Assembly (NCBI GenBank): GCA_036897485.1
Contig: JAYMTF010000075.1
Location: forward strand, 1-57,914
DNA length: 57,914 nt
DNA from: Pelargonium nanum
Lineage: Eukaryota; Streptophyta; Magnoliopsida; Geraniales; Geraniaceae
Direction of reading: 5' to 3'
The translations under genes and the position numbers were made by a program. Shown here in pieces: positions 37,766 to 49,476 of the stretch. Positions within the stretch are counted from its first letter, which is position 1, and each line of letters opens with the position of its first letter. The notes below the pieces were generated by a model that was given only the letters and a program-made list of their open reading frames with translations, had not been told where the DNA came from and did not search any database.

Positions 37766-39825
37766 TCAATCCAGCCTTCTCAGCAAGTACCTCACTTGAA
37801 CTTCCTTCGTCAATGGCATGATCCAGCGACCATATAGATAAGATACTAAGCTTGGCTCGATTATGTATGCCGGTTCAGCGCTATCTACCGTTGCATCCAT
37901 CATAATCTTCTTCGCGTACGCTTTGGTTTTGATTTCTACTCTTCTTTTTACAGTCTCTTCAACCGTTGGATATGTCAGCATTTCCATCAGTTTGGCCCTG
38001 TCCTGTAAAAGATCAAACCCCACAACACCAAAGACAAAAAAACAATGAAATTTCAAAATTCAAGTATTGATACTATGTCCAACCAAAGTTAAATATCATA
38101 TACCTGAGCTCTTATGGCAGCTTTATATGCATCTGGGGAGGCTTGGAATTTAGCCTCAGCTACAAATTTACCATAATGGATTCTCTTGGAAAGAGCCTGC
38201 AATTGATGTAATGTCATAAAAAGAAACCATAAGACAAATTGGTTAAAATCACATTATAACATGTTGGATTCCAGTTCTCAAAATCACAGCAAAGTTTGTT
38301 CCTGATCAAACAATTTAAAGTAATGTGATACTTGCTACATTGAGACAAATTGGTCAGAGTACAAACCTTCAAACAATTTGTGTCACAAATAGCAGTGGAT
38401 CCAAAGTTCCCATCGTTTCCTTCCTTGACAAATCTAGGGACAAAGTCTCTAAAGTACATATCCCAAACTTTGATGTTTATGTTAATTGAATCAGCAATCG
38501 GATGTAGTACCTGTTCGCAAGTGATCAGAACAAATATGAAACCAGAAATGGTTATTTAGTATCAGCAAAGCCGGTACATTACTTACTTGAGGGTATTGCA
38601 GAGGTGGCAACCTTGGGTCGGGTAGGTCCTCTGCAAAGAAAGGGTGCTCATCAGGGCTCTTGTATCTTCCCACCTAATGAGCAAATATAAATCAATAACT
38701 GCAATGCTCTACTTTCTTCTAATTTTCAACTATTCTTTTCTCATAGGTTTATTGACATACCTGAGCATGAAGCTTTTCACTTTCTTTGAGCATAAACTCT
38801 ACCAAAGAACCATGGAATCCATCCATGTAAAAAGCATTAGGGTCATATGTATCTGCATTATAGCAATACTGAGCTCTCTCTAAAAGGCTAAATATTATGC
38901 TATCCTCTTGTCGAATTAACGAATGTCTTATACCCTCAAGGGTCAAGCTTTCACTGTCATCTACTCTTTTCTTTGGTGCCAATCTACATAAAAGGAAAGT
39001 GAGATTTCAAAATACAGTCCATCAGAACTTGAAACCTAATATGACCCAAATCACCCACTAATAATGCAAATGATTTAGTTATGAAATTAACAATCATTGA
39101 CTGGAAGGTGCAGCAAAGAACTGTTCTTTGGGTCACCTTGATTATGTAGTTTTCCTAATCTGTAATTAGCCTAATTGTATTCAAAACTAGTAAACACATA
39201 TATATGGTGTTCCATGCATACACATGCATATGTGAGTCCTGCACTTAATCAATATTCAATATTATGAAGAACCAGCTTGCAAAATCAATAGCCAAAAACA
39301 AAAGGCATGGAATGGAGAACCTACATTGCATACCAACTTTTCATGTATTGAGTAACAAAATAATAAAGGTCTCATGCTGAAGATTGAAGGTAAAATATGA
39401 AATTAATAGACAAAAGGAAGTGTAGCTGTGAGGAAACCCACAAGAATGCAGACTCCATATATCAAAACCAGAAGACAAACACAAGCCCATCACCAGAAGA
39501 AGATCGAAGAAGACAAAGAAATGGCAAAAACAGAGCAAAATCCTCAAATCGTAATAAAGGCTTGAACAAATTCCAAAGACCCATTAAATAAGAGGGTACG
39601 TAAATTGCGAAAATGGCGAAAAGGGTTTGTGTTTATATACCCAACAAGAGGAGCAGAAGGGTTAATAGATGGAATGCGGTTGGTGAGCAGAGCGGAGCCG
39701 TTTAAGGAGAGGGTCTGGGCGTGGCTGGTTTGGGAGGCGAAAACGCGAGTAGATCTCAAAATATTGTTCGGTCGTCGATAGGCAGAAATGGCCAGAGAGG
39801 GAGGTTTTAGCTGTGAAACTTCCAT
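37766..39825 (-). CDS. Chorismate mutase, plastid type (CM-a), six exons
   Basis: Converts chorismate to prephenate, the first committed step to Phe and Tyr in the plastid. Exons: 39825-39641, 38983-38761, 38673-38587, 38510-38367, 38196-38104 and 38002-37766; 322 residues. The first 60 or so residues, from MEVSQLKPPSLAISAYRR, are Ser/Arg-rich and transit-peptide-like. The AroQ-type eukaryotic fold is seen in [20 protein letters not shown] (catalytic Arg), [43 protein letters not shown] (Arg and Lys of the active site) and [17 protein letters not shown] (Thr and Glu of the active site). The GNDGNFGSTAICD loop matches the allosteric region through which Trp activates and Phe/Tyr inhibit plastid isoforms (family knowledge). 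An upstream ATG in the same open frame (39924) is unlikely as start. The tandem paralogue lies directly upstream. Confidence 0.95.
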
Positions 39826-40503
39826 GGACGATGGAGGAGAAGAAATGAAAACAGAGAGAGAGGAAGAGGACGGGAGTTTGTTAAATGGCTCTGATTCCGT
39901 GTTATTAATATTGGGTGTATTCATATGTTAGTTTCGGAATACGAAAATAACGGGTCGATCGACACGTGTACTCCTTTTTTTATGTATGCCACCTTGGCAG
40001 TCACAATAATATCATAGGTATAGGTTTTTCAATAAATGTAACTTTACTTGCAACTTCCATGGTTAATTTCAATGAAAAATGTATGGGATGCAGAATTTGA
40101 AGACTCGCGTTCCTTCATTTGTACCAAAGAATTTGTATTTTATGCAAATCTAATGAAAACATGCAAACAATTTTCATGCTAATAGTTTTCTAGAAGAATG
40201 AGGTTTGTATTTGTATAAGATTTGGATAAAGTACAAACACGATCTCTTCAATTTAGCCCAAATCCAAAATTACAAACAAAATCTTAGCTCCCTAACCGAT
40301 CGCTGAATCATTCAAGTCATAAACATCAAAGTTCTCAACATGGTAATATGCAGTCTTGATCGGTGCTCGTGCCAATCCTTACATTGTAAAATGCAATCCT
40401 TTTTGGTACTTTTTACGTGTAAGCACCGCAACAAATATCCGTGTAAAGAGAGTTCACAAATTTATTTCATTCATTACAATAAACAGCTCAGAGTGACTTC
40501 AAC
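39826..40503. other. Spacer between the two chorismate mutase genes
   Basis: About 680 bases: the leader and promoter of CM-a, with GA-rich sequence near 39850 in plus-strand orientation, AT-rich DNA, and the 3' flank of CM-b. Bases 40210-40300 contain a phrase like other dispersed intergenic repeats in the window. No gene seen. Confidence 0.45.
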
Positions 40504-43500
40504 TCAATCCAACCTTCTCAATAAGTACTCTACTTGAACTTCCTTTGTGAGTGGCATGATCCAGTCTCCATATAGACTGGCTATTAAGCTTGGCTCTATT
40601 TTGTATACAGGTTCTGCCATATCAATCATTGGGTCCACCGGAACCTTCTGCCCATAAGTTTTGGTTTTCGTTTCTACTCTCTTTTTTATTGACTCTTCAA
40701 CCGTTGGATATGTCAGCATATCCATCAGTTTAACCCTGTCCTGTACAATTCAACCAACCCCATAACACCAAAGTGAAAAAAAAAATGACAATATGAAATC
40801 AGGAAAGTAACCAAAAAAGTGACAGGTTATGTACCTGAGCTCTAATGGGAGCTTCATAGGCTTCTGGGGAGGCTCGAAATTTAGCCTCTGCCACAAATTT
40901 ACCATAATGGATTCTCTTAGAAAGAGCCTGCAGTCATGAGACAAATAAGCATCCATGAAAACATGTGATGGTTCTTCTCATGGTATAACAGAGTAGAAGC
41001 AGACTTTCTCTAATTCATGCAGTAGCCTCGCATTTTGTATCTCAGTTCACATTCCTTTATCAATAAGCATTCGTGATGTTTTACTTAATGTAAGCATATT
41101 TTTCCCATTGAGATTCAAATTTTTGTTGACTTAAACCATGTGATTTGTATGAATAATCATAATCTGTGTGATTATCAGAAAATGTAAGGTCAAGGGCTCA
41201 AGGCTAAAGAAAGGTAAATGTTAGAGAATGGAACCATTTCCAAGCATTTCCCGACTGCCTTTCTTCCGTTCTCTTTGAGAACTAGATAAAGCTTGATGAC
41301 GTCGAGAGACAGAAGTCTGTCTTGACTCATGTAAGGATGTGGTCTGTTATAATAAACCAGTCCTAAGCATAGGATAATGTTTAAATTTTAATATTGGGCT
41401 ACATATAATGGTTTGTGCTTCCCATACTAAAAGGTTAACCTTGTTAGTAGGGTTTCACTTCTACCATATATGAAGCTCATCTATCTCATATTTATCCAAT
41501 GTTCACCCACTTCAACAAATAATATGATAATAGAAATATTTTGGTAATTAATACATTTTCCATGAGAAGTATGTGAAGAAGATCGTAATCATATTAGCAA
41601 AGTATCAGTTATGTAATGTGGGTTAAGACCTTTCAAGATTTGAGATTATTACAAGGAACACAGTCTGTTATGAGCTTTCCTTGACATGGTGCCCAGTGCT
41701 TGTAAAGCCCCTTTTGTCACACACAAGCGGGCCTGGTAGTAGGAATACTAGTTGAGTAGTTGGCAATCAAGAAACCTAGCAAATTGGTTATGTAACCATA
41801 CTCACACAACCCCCAAAGCAAAGCCTCAAAATTGCTCTGTGATTTGAAAAACATTCTATTTTCTGCTTCTTTTTCAGCCATGGTAGTATAATAAGTCATG
41901 CTAACTTATGCTCATGGATATAGTAGAACCCAACATGAGTGAGAATGGTAAAGAAACTTGTTAGGTTCCAGTTCTCAATATCACAGAAATTTCACTCCTA
42001 GTCAAGCAAATCAAAGTAACCTGATCTCTGTTGAAATTATGACAAATTGTCAAAATGCATACCTGCAAACATAATGTGTCACAGACAGCAGTTGATCCAG
42101 AATTACCATCATTGCCTTCCTTAACAAATCTCGGAATAAGATCTTTAAAGTACAAATCCCAAACTTTGATGTTTATATTAATTGAATCAGCAATGGGATG
42201 TAGTACCTGTTTGCAAGTCGGAAAAAGTAAGAAACTAAAAAACACTATCAGAAATATAACTAGCACCGATGCTGGCACATATCTATACACGTAATGGGAG
42301 AGAGAGAATTCCTGTGGACGAGTTATTCATTAAGTTCTCTGTTCTTTGAACCTCTTCATGCACTTGCTAATGGTTGAGGTTTTACAAGTTCCTTAACATA
42401 TCAGTCATAACTATTCTATTTTTCCTAAATTTTGGAAGAGCTAATCAATAACTCACTGATAATTCCGTATATTTTTGCATGGATGTTCATTCCAGAATTA
42501 AATAAATTACAAACAAAATGCGTGATAATAATCTTACTTTGGGGTACCGGAGAGGTGGCAACATTGGGTCAGGTAAGTCTTCTGGAAAGAATGGGTGCTC
42601 ATCAGGACTCTTGTATCGTCCCACCTAATATGCAAATAATAATCAGTCAGACATTTTGTATAGGTCCATTTTCTTCTTTCTGCCTCTTTGTTCCCATCCT
42701 TTCAACTATTCTTTTCTCAAAAGTTTGACATACCTGAGCATGAAGCTTTTCAGTTTCTTTGAGCATAAACTCTACTAAAGAGCCATGGAACCCATCCATG
42801 GAGAAAGCATTAGGGTCATATGTATCTGCATTATAACAGTACTGAGCTCTCTCTAAAAGGCTAAATATTATGCTATCCTCTTGTCGAATTAATGAATGTC
42901 TTATACCCTCGAGGGTCAAGTTCTCACTCTCATCCACCCTTTCCTTTGGTGCCAATCTGCATAAAAGGAAAGCAAAATTTTAGAATAGTCTTATCAAAAT
43001 TTGAAATTCAAAATGATCAAACTATCCCACCGAATTTATAATGATTTAATTGTGCAATTACCAATCATTCACTGAGCGCCAGCAAGCTCAGTGGCTTTGG
43101 TATAGGCAAAAACTGTTGTCGATTTCAAACATTATATGTATGATACAAGCAACATATGATGCAGTATAGTGCAAACCAATGTCAGCTAACAACTATAATA
43201 AAATTACAAAATGGTGAATAATCATCAGAAAATCTACACATGAATGGTCTGATCTTCTAATCTTGTTAAAAAAACAGCAAATTCCGCAGGCAATTCCACC
43301 TCACATGATACCAACTCTAATACATTTACCACACAAAGTAGATTGAACATTACTTAGAGGATTATGTGCTAACATCACAAGCAATGTCATACATATATCC
43401 CATTCCCAACATTTATAATCTAGAGGAACAAAAAAAAATACCACTATTTTCTTATATCTCAGCTGAAGAAAATATCAGATTACCAATAACTAGTGAGAAA

Positions 43501-44367
43501 AACAAGCATATTTGGAACTTCAATGAATATATGACTAGTTTGTTTCAGTTACAAAGCAGACAAGCTTGATTATATGCTTTCCTAATCTATAAAAAAATCT
43601 AAATGTACACAAAACTAGTATTATGGTAACAGAATAATTACAAGCATATGTTATCCCCATGCATCCATGTGTAACTGATATATGTCAGTTTGCCTAATAA
43701 AGAAGTTTCACTGTGAAGAATCAACAAACAAACTCACCCTCTTAAATGTAATTAACAAATAGTGGAAGAATTCCAAGGCAAGGAGAACCTATATAGGATT
43801 GGAAATGGAGATCACCACCAACTTCTCATATTATTGAATTAAATAGTTAATCAAATAGAGGACAAATATAGACAACTTTAAGTAATTCATCTTTCCCTAG
43901 GTCCAAATAAATACCTCAATCCTAATCCAGACCTTAAACCATCACTAATAAGATTATATGCCAAATAAGAATGAGCAACACCAAAACAAATCCTCCAATT
44001 AAAATGCAGCACACATTCAACATCTTACAAAACACAGAAAAGTCCACCAGAATGCATCTTCAAACAAAAACATGCCCATAACCAGAAGAAAGCAAAATCT
44101 TCAATTTTTAACACAAAAAAGGGCTTGAACAAACAAAACTCCATAGACCCATCAAAAATTACTGGATGGATTGCGAAAGCAAGACAGAAAAGATTTGTAT
44201 TTTTCATACCCAACAAGAGCAGCCGAAGCCTGAATAGATAGAACGCGCTTTCTCGGGAAAACAGAAGCATTGAAGGAGGCAAAAGGGCAAGTGGGTCTGG
44301 AAATAGTGAGAGCGCGAGGGCCAGAAATAGCAGGAGACGGAGGTTTTAGCATGCGTGCGGCCTCCAT
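40504..44367 (-). CDS. Chorismate mutase, plastid type (CM-b), tandem paralogue, six exons
   Basis: Second complete chorismate mutase, 313 residues. Exons: 44367-44210, 42956-42734, 42624-42538, 42206-42063, 40927-40835 and 40740-40504. Exons 2-6 have exactly the same sizes as in CM-a (223, 87, 144, 93 and 237 bases). The introns are longer (1 and 4 exceed 1.1 kb); they keep only patches of similarity. The transit region ([20 protein letters not shown]) is diverged but of the same type. Active-site motifs are all kept: [35 protein letters not shown] and [17 protein letters not shown]. The regulatory loop reads [13 protein letters not shown]. The C-terminal third ([20 protein letters not shown]) differs most from CM-a. 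Both copies look functional, so dosage or differential regulation is plausible. Confidence 0.95.
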
Positions 44368-45957
44368 GGATGATAGTGGTGAACAGAGAATGCGAGAGCG
44401 AAGTTAAAAAGCATGGATGAGTGAGTAGGTAGGTAGAGGACAAAGAGAGGAGAGAAAAGGAAGGTAGGAGGTGAAATAGGTGGGTCGGTGGGTCGAAAAA
44501 GGTGCATCTATGTCGTCACAGCTCACTGTCAATAGCTCCAAGGGGTGGTCACCAGAGACGGCTCTCTATTTCTCACTCTGTCCCCTACACTCACATTTAT
44601 GTAAGGGTGAAGCTAAATAACTGCAGTAATTTTTTTGGGGGTAAAGCATTGAGTATAATTCATTGTGCAGCTTAACTGAGCAAGTTTGGCCAAGCAATTA
44701 AACACTTCGAATTCTTTTAAATGTTTTAAGTTCGAGTCTCATGAGTTTATAGGCATTGAGATGAGTAATTTGGGAAGCTCAACTGATAAAATAAAATAAA
44801 AACTGTAGTTTGGTAAAAATTACGGTATCTCGCCTCCTTACACCGCTGCTAGCCAAACAAAAGGATGTTTGCAATAGGAGACCGAGTGTATATGTAGCAG
44901 AGTAAGAAGAGAGGGAAATTATTTCGTGAACTAAATTATGCATATTGTAGCAAGGGATTGATTCATACGTATATGCCTGAAATTGAATCTCAATCGTCCA
45001 TTAAAGTTGACACAAAATGAGACCTGCTACACTCAAACAACCTGACGAAATTCGTTTTCATCATTGTAAAGCAACCATCCTCAATGTTGATTAGTTCCAA
45101 GCTTTCTTTAAAAAAAAAATTATATTTCTAGCGACTTGATCTTGAGATATGAGAAAGCCATGAATTTTTTCGTGAATTCTATCAAGAACCGCTTATGATA
45201 AACATTAATAGTTGTGGAGATGTTCACAGTCCTTAACAAAAATTTGCAAAGTCCCAAATCTTCCTTGAAGAAATGTTCAGTCTTTAACAAAACTTTATTT
45301 AATACCATATCCACAAAAGAAAAGATTGAGTTAACTCCTCCTTCAGTTCCAAATCCAATATATAACGCTTTATACAAGAATAATTTGTAATAACTATGTT
45401 TACCACATAGTAAACTCCTAAACGAAACTTTACAAGTGCAATTATTATTTGCAATGAAGTTTCACAATGTCTTGTAACACACGGCATGAAAACTAATGCC
45501 TTTAGAAAGTGTCACAACGGTGGAAGCTGATGCGATGACTTGGATCGCATCAACAACCGAGTTTGCAAGAAACAACCGAGTCTACCTAAAAAAAAGTGCA
45601 GTGAATGCCATTGTGCAAGTGGAAGCTATACAAATAAATGGTGAATAGTGGGACACATCATCCAAGAAAAGTGGATAAAAAGTTCCAATATCCAAAAACC
45701 CAAGGGAGATCCTTGCTGGACAGTGTCGTATGGTGCCACGTGTAAATGACATCCCATTGGCCCATACACATTCGAAAGGTGGAAAAGGTTAAACATATTC
45801 AATTCCAAACTTGGATGAGAATGAGATATTGAGATGAGATTGAAAATACAATCTGTGGTGCACATTGCTCCTCATATTCATTTATTTATATGAGAATCTG
45901 CACAAAAGTGAAACCACTCTGCTCATAATCATCATCAACACCACCACCACGACCGCC
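44368..45957. other. Intergenic region upstream of CM-b and of the UPF0301 gene
   Basis: Bases 44368-44600 are the CM-b leader and promoter, purine-rich on the plus strand with GGTAGGTAGGT near 44427, giving ACCTACC-type AC elements on the coding strand. A candidate SINE lies at 44668-44803. Bases 44820-45700 are AT-rich with small open frames of no recognisable family. Bases 45700-45957 are the promoter and leader of the UPF0301 gene, with TTTATATGA near 45885 as a possible TATA box. Confidence 0.5.
44668..44803 (+). mobile_element. Candidate tRNA-derived SINE
   Basis: An A-box-like TGGCCAAGCA (44687-44696) is followed 34 bases later by a B-box-like GTTCGAGTCTC (44730-44740), the spacing of an internal pol III promoter. 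An A-rich end, GATAAAATAAAATAAAAAC, follows at 44785-44803. This is the layout of a plant tRNA-derived SINE. A target-site duplication is not obvious and the ends are uncertain. Confidence 0.35.
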
Positions 45958-46885
45958 ATGGAAGCTTGTTTTCTGACCCCAAAGTCCTTCACAAAAACCA
46001 TACAGCTCGTGCCTTCAATCAAGGCAAGAATCATAAACTCCAATCACCAGTTCCGTACCTCCAAATCTCGCATTACTTGTAAGTTTAATTTGATCCCATT
46101 TCTCGATTTCACTCTTTTCAGTACATGAATTTAATTTAACGAAATCGACAGGTTGTCATGCAGAGTCCTCGTCGTCGCCGGAACAAGCGAGTGATTGGAG
46201 ATCATTCAGGGCAAGGCTGGTGGCCGGAGAGAGGACGTCGCGGCCGGCGGAGCCTTCACTGTTGGTGGATCCGGACACCGTCGTGGACTACCCGGAGCAA
46301 ATCACGCTCGGAGACAAGTGGGCCCACAAGATCCACGAGCCCGAAAAGGGTTGCATACTCGTGGCCACCGAGAAGCTCGACGGAGTCCACATCTTCGAGC
46401 GCACCGTGGTCCTCCTCCTCTCCACCGGGCCGGTGGGCCCGACCGGGATCATATTAAACCGGCCGTCGCTGATGTCGATAAAGGAGATGAGGTCGCCGGT
46501 GCTGGACGTCGCCGGGACGACGTTCTCCGACCGGCAGCTGTTCTTCGGCGGGCCGTTGGAGGAGGGGTTTTTTCTGGTGAACCCGAAAGGGAGCGAGAAC
46601 GGGAGTGGGGTTTTCGATGAGGTGATGAAGGGTTTGTATTATGGGACGAAGGAGAGTGTGGGGTGTGCGGCGGAGATGGTGAAGAGGAACATGGTTGGGG
46701 TTGAGGATTTCAGGTTCTTTGATGGGTACTGTGGGTGGGAGGAGGAGCAGTTGAGGGATGAGATTAGGGCTGGTTATTGGACTGTGGCTGCTTGCAGCCC
46801 ATCTGTTGTGGGCTTGTCTAGTGTTGGAAATGTTAGGCTTTGGGAGGAGGTTCTTGGGCTTATGGGCCCGAGAAAGGTTTGGTAA
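45958..46885 (+). CDS. UPF0301/DUF179 (YqgE/AlgH-like) protein, probably plastid-targeted
   Basis: Plant homologue of the bacterial YqgE/AlgH family, whose biochemical function is not established. Two exons, 45958-46078 and 46152-46885, joined through a 73-base GT-AG intron; 284 residues. The N-terminal 45 or so residues are basic and Ser/Thr-rich, without acidic residues after the first few, as in a transit peptide. The domain shows the family signatures: GCILVATEKLDG, RTVVLLLSTGPVGPTGIILN, a LFFGGPLEEGFF loop and FFDGYCGWEEEQLRDEI, ending PRKVW. Exon 2 is markedly GC-richer than its surroundings, as is exon 1 of the next gene. The start ATG lies in GCCATGGAAGC, a good plant initiation context. 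Confidence 0.9.
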
Positions 46886-47834
46886 GTAAAAAGTACTGAT
46901 ACAGATTTGGGTCAGATGCTAGATGGTTCAGGGGATTTGTAAATTTGTAATGTTGATTTCCCGATTTCCAAATGCATTTTAATTGTTAATACATAGTTAA
47001 CAATTTGTATTCCAAGAGAGGTACGACAAAAAAAACTCAAATACTCCCTCCGTCCCAAAATGAGTACTGTTTCCATTTTTTTGCAAAAATTAAGGATTAT
47101 CAGATGATTTAATGTGTTTTCAATATTACCCTAACTTTCCTTCCTACACCACATGTGCAGTTCAGATTAGATTTTCCTTTAGTTCATAAGTGATAAAGGT
47201 AATATGAGAAAACAATAATATAATAACTTAAAAATATAAACAGGACACTCATTTTATGATGGAGGGAGTATGTGTTTGTTAACCATGCACGAGTAACACA
47301 CTTTAGTCCACCAAATATGTTTTACGTTGTACTCAAATAACTACATACCTATTTTCATCTACCTTCATATGCACCTAACTTTTAGTTCAGCCTAATAGCC
47401 TATATATCGTACAAGTAATTAATTAAGTCTATTGTCCCACCTATATTAGTCTAGCTCTAACAAATTCAACTTATCATCAATTCAAACCTCACATCTATAC
47501 GTTGCACCTATAATTATTTTTTAAAATATTGATGTAATTACTAAGAGGGAACTTTTTTTAAGCTCGTCTTCAACCTTCATATTTACTTTGGAGAGGCAAA
47601 AAGAATAAATAATTATGAAAGAATTTTTTTTTGAGATATTTCATGACATTATATTGACTTTCTTTAGTTACACATATATATTAACAAAGAGTTGAATGTG
47701 TTAGCCAAACAATAGTAATTGTGACTCTATCAATTAAATTAAGCATATATTTAGCAACTCAACGTATTAGTACCCTCCAAAACTATTTGGTTTGAGATAA
47801 CATTTGGACACACTGACAAGGAAAGAACACAAAA
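46886..47834. other. Intergenic region with a Stowaway-like MITE
   Basis: Holds the 3' UTR of the UPF0301 gene, the MITE at 47044-47268 and about 560 bases of AT-rich DNA that must include the promoter of the saccharopine-dehydrogenase-like gene. No other gene is seen. Confidence 0.6.
47044..47268. mobile_element. Stowaway-type MITE, about 225 bp
   Basis: The left end CTCCCTCCGTCCCAAAATGA and the right end, read on the other strand, CTCCCTCCATCATAAAATGA form imperfect terminal inverted repeats of at least 20 bases. Both ends are flanked by the dinucleotide TA (47042-47043 and 47269-47270), the target duplication of Tc1/mariner Stowaway elements. There is no coding capacity, as expected. Confidence 0.85.
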
Positions 47835-49377
47835 ATGGCAAGCAAACTGATCGCAAGCACCTGCTACGACCTTATAATCCTCGGAGCCTCCGGCTTCACC
47901 GGAAAACACGTCGTGAAGGAGGCCCTCAAGTTTGTCAACACACCCTCTCTCCGAACCATCGCCCTCGCCGGCCGCAACCCGGAGAAGCTGAAGAGAACCC
48001 TCCAATGGGCTGCCCACCCGAATCCGCCACCTCCCATCCCCATTCTCGCCGCCGACACCACCGACTCCTCGTCGCTCCGCCGCCTCTGCGCCGAGACCAA
48101 GCTCGTCCTCAACTGCGTGGGGCCCTTCCGGCTCCACGGACAGCCCGTGGTGGCCGCCTGCGCCGAGACGGGGTGCGATTACTTGGACATCTGTGGAGAA
48201 CCGGAGTTCATGGAGAGGATGGAAGCGGCGTATCACGGAAAGGCGGAGGAGACGGGGTCGCTGGTGGTTTCGGCTTGTGGGTTCGATTCGATTCCGGCGG
48301 AGCTTGGAATGTTGTTCAATTCCAGGCAGTGGGTGGGGGCGGCGGCGCCTAATCGGGTGGAGGCGTATCTGAGTCTGGAGTCAGAGAGGAGGATTGCGTT
48401 GAACTTTGCGACGCTCGAATCGGCGGTTTTGGGAGTGGCCAATGCGGAGAAGTTGCAGGAGCTGAGGCGAGCCAGACCAAGAAGAGCAAGGCCAGTGGTT
48501 AGTGCTTTCTTGTCACTGTTTGTTTTCTGTTTCTGAATTTGCTTACTTTTATGCTCATTTAGCTCGAATGAAATTGATGGTTGCTTAAAATTTGAAACTT
48601 TGTACACTGTTGCTTCGATACAAATTCTTATCGGATATACGGATAAAGCATATTCTTGCTATTAGTGTGAATAAACACCTGCAGATTCCTGGTCCACCAC
48701 CCTCAAAAGAACCACTCATTGAACATCAGAAGAAGATTGATCGTTGGGCAACAAAGCTACCTTCAGCAGATTCTATAGTTGTTCGCAGAACACTTGCGAC
48801 TCTAACTAAAAACCCTCGTGGTCTTCCTGGGCGCAATGAGAATGCTGAGCACATAAAAAACAGAGAGACCTTCTGGTCAAGTGTGAAGCCAGCTCATTTC
48901 TGAGTCAAGATATGTGCAAAATCTCCATTAGGAATCTTTAGATACCTTACAGTTGGTATATTCATTGGAGTCATGTGTAGAACAGCGTTTGGGAGGTGGC
49001 TCATCTTGAAATATCCCTCAATTTTCAGCCTCGGTTGTTTCCGAAAGAAGGGTCCATCTGAGGATGAGCTGAGAAGTGCTTCCTTTAAGATGTGGTTTGT
49101 TGGACATGGTTACAGCGATGGGAGTGTTGTTTCGCAGGGGAGCAAGAAAGGTGATATGGAAATAGTAACAAGAGTGATGGGACCTGAAATAGGGTATTTG
49201 AGCACCCCCATAATTCTACTGCAGTGTGCTCTTGTTGTTTTGAGGCAACGTCACAATCTACCAAAGGGAGGGGTGCTGCTCCCAGGGATCGTATTTGGGC
49301 CTACAGATTTGCAGGAACGACTCCAAGAGAATGGAATATCTTTTGATGTCATTTCAAAGAGTGGTCTCTCTGAATAA
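47835..49377 (+). pseudogene. Saccharopine-dehydrogenase-like oxidoreductase (At5g39410 type) with in-frame TGA
   Basis: Homologue of the SCCPDH-like oxidoreductases; substrate unknown. Exons 47835-48497 and 48685-49377 keep one frame over 451 codons, the usual family length. The N terminus has a Rossmann nucleotide-binding motif (LIILGASGFTGKHVVKEAL), then LAGRNPEKLKRTL, NCVGPFRLHGQPVV, CDYLDICGEPEFMERM and ACGFDSIPAELG, all typical. TGA at 48901-48903, codon 294, interrupts the frame inside KPAHF-stop-VKI, where homologues as I remember them have Gly; GGA to TGA is one base change. After it the frame continues well conserved (FGRWLILKYPS, SFKMWFVGHGYSDG, PKGGVLLPGIVFG) to the normal end. 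There is no other damage. A 72-base GT...AG stretch, 48881-48952, would remove the stop in frame if spliced, which is untested. A truncated product would lack the C-terminal third. Confidence 0.7.
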
Positions 49378-49467
49378 GTAGTTAGGAGACATTACAAAAC
49401 ACAGATAGTCTTAAACTTCCAAAAAATTAATAGCTCTGTAACAGAGGTTGCTGGAACGAGAATTTGC

Positions 49468-49476
49468 AAAAAAAAA
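49468..49476 (-). terminator. RNA polymerase III terminator of the tRNA gene
   Basis: A run of nine T on the minus strand begins directly after the discriminator base, a strong pol III termination signal. Confidence 0.85.

Noticed and set aside
46158-46620. Alternative-frame ORFs rich in Arg, Ser and Gly over the UPF0301 gene
   Set aside because: High GC content removes stop codons in all frames; only one frame shows the conserved family motifs.
47751-48236. Long open frame (161 codons) on the minus strand opposite the saccharopine-dehydrogenase-like gene
   Set aside because: It is the antisense shadow of GC-rich exon 1; its sequence is low-complexity Gly/Glu/Arg and resembles no protein family.
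48901-48903. Selenocysteine or programmed readthrough at the TGA
   Set aside because: Land plants lack the selenocysteine system, the residue expected here is Gly, and the following bases do not form the classic CTAG-type readthrough context.
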